5,832 nt of DNA from Chloroflexota bacterium (GTDB lineage Bacteria > Chloroflexota > Anaerolineae > B4-G1), in the NCBI GenBank assembly GCA_003648085.1, contig QMOC01000194.1:1-5832 (forward strand), in the 5' to 3' direction. Made by a program: the position numbers and the translations under genes. Positions 5,682-5,832 of this stretch are shown one piece after another. The notes under the pieces were generated by a model. The model saw only the letters and a program-made list of their open reading frames with translations, had not been told where the DNA came from and ran no database searches. The number at the start of each line of letters is the position of its first letter. Within the stretch, counting starts at the first letter, position 1.

Positions 5682-5704
5682 GCCCGGTGGTTTCACCGCC
5701 GGGC
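5682..5704. repeat. Hairpin with TTTCA-type loop
   Basis: GCCCGGTGGT pairs with ACCGCCGGGC around TTC, ten pairs including one G-T wobble. It is the last clear stem of the cluster. The sequence 5663-5681 before it can form only a bulged small stem (CAG-GGC-TTC-GCC-GG-CTG). Confidence 0.75.
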
Positions 5705-5802
5705 GGATGCGCGGGAAACCGGCAGCGACTTTTTGGGAATGGCCAGCGTCCAGACGGCGCTTTGAACGTTCCCTGTATGCCACACCGCAACGGGAGGGGA
5801 CT
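5705..5802. other. Spacer before the last gene, no clear signal apart from the ribosome site
   Basis: About 98 bases with no ORF, strong hairpin or convincing -35/-10 pair. TTGAAC at 5762-5767 has no -10 box at a suitable distance, and the 8-base palindrome GAACGTTC (5764-5771) is short enough to be chance. GGGAGGGGA (5792-5800) is the ribosome site of the gene at 5803. Confidence 0.5.
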
Positions 5803-5832
5803 ATGAGCGTAAGCGATCAGCGTGGCAAACTC
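5803..5832 (+). CDS. Start of an unidentified gene, 3' end beyond the window
   Basis: ATG at 5803-5805 with the purine-rich GGGAGGGGA about 5 bases upstream, then an open frame reading MSVSDQRGKL to the window edge. Ten residues are too few to assign a family. It is called on the ribosome site and start alone. If the candidate promoter at 5274-5301 serves it, the leader would be nearly 500 bases and include the hairpin cluster; otherwise its promoter has not been recognised. Confidence 0.5.
   Translation, partial: MSVSDQRGKL

Larger units (their letters stand above)
5364..5704. repeat. Cluster of GC-rich hairpins (mosaic intergenic repeat)
   Basis: About 340 bp without a credible gene, made of at least nine stem-loops: A 5369-5400 and B 5411-5425 (repeated in copy 2 at 5595-5626 and 5637-5651), then 5432-5456, 5467-5482, 5525-5540, 5552-5574 and 5682-5704. 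Several have the same design, a 9-10 bp stem closed on a short loop reading TGAAG or its complement form CTTCA/TTTCA. A minus-strand frame that stays open through part of it (5514-5783) codes for no recognisable protein and is a by-product of the composition. No T-runs follow the stems, so they are not typical intrinsic terminators. It resembles REP-like or MITE-like palindromic repeats that accumulate between genes. Confidence 0.8.

Noticed and set aside
5514..5783. 89-codon minus-strand frame through the hairpin cluster
   Set aside because: It is composed of repeat and palindrome sequence, shows no recognisable domain, and depends on the GC-rich composition that removes stop codons.

Overview
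The window carries five protein-coding genes that can be read with confidence, plus the first ten codons of a sixth. The DNA is GC-rich with strongly GC-biased third codon positions and clear Shine-Dalgarno sites. That base usage, the gene content (tryptophanase, NatAB-type ABC exporter, flavodoxin-ferredoxin protein, lone nucleotidyltransferase) and the intergenic cluster of GC-rich palindromes would fit an environmental, probably anaerobic or facultative bacterium such as a Chloroflexota (Anaerolineae-like) lineage. The lineage is inference only; nothing here fixes the taxonomy.

Layout. (1) Bases 1-1369, plus strand: a tryptophanase (tnaA) almost complete at its 5' end. (2) Bases 1380-3552, minus strand: a two-gene ABC exporter operon, ATPase first (2623-3552) and permease second (1380-2636), overlapping by 14 bases. 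It runs tail to tail into tnaA with only 10 bases between the stop codons. (3) Bases 3553-3760: a compact control region in which a good sigma70-type promoter on the plus strand overlaps a weaker candidate for the ABC operon on the minus strand. (4) Bases 3761-4306, plus strand: a small nucleotidyltransferase-fold protein, possibly with an upstream in-frame start. (5) Bases 4236-5114, minus strand: an EFR1-type flavodoxin plus two-[4Fe-4S] ferredoxin protein, whose 3' end overlaps the nucleotidyltransferase gene by 71 bases. (6) Bases 5115-5802: a 688-base non-coding region with a candidate promoter and a perfect 19-bp palindrome for the EFR1 gene, an opposite-facing candidate promoter with its own dyad, and a roughly 340-bp cluster of hairpins containing a perfect 74-bp direct repeat. 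(7) Base 5803 onward, plus strand: the start of an unidentified gene.

How the genes relate. The ABC pair clearly works as one complex. Tryptophanase, the nucleotidyltransferase and the EFR1 protein show no obvious shared pathway; apart from the ABC pair they look like single-gene transcription units. No established mobile element, CRISPR array, tRNA or rRNA was seen. The most unusual parts are the hairpin cluster, whose members keep a similar loop on different stems, and the two promoter-dyad pairs in front of it. I see no convincing new multi-gene system.
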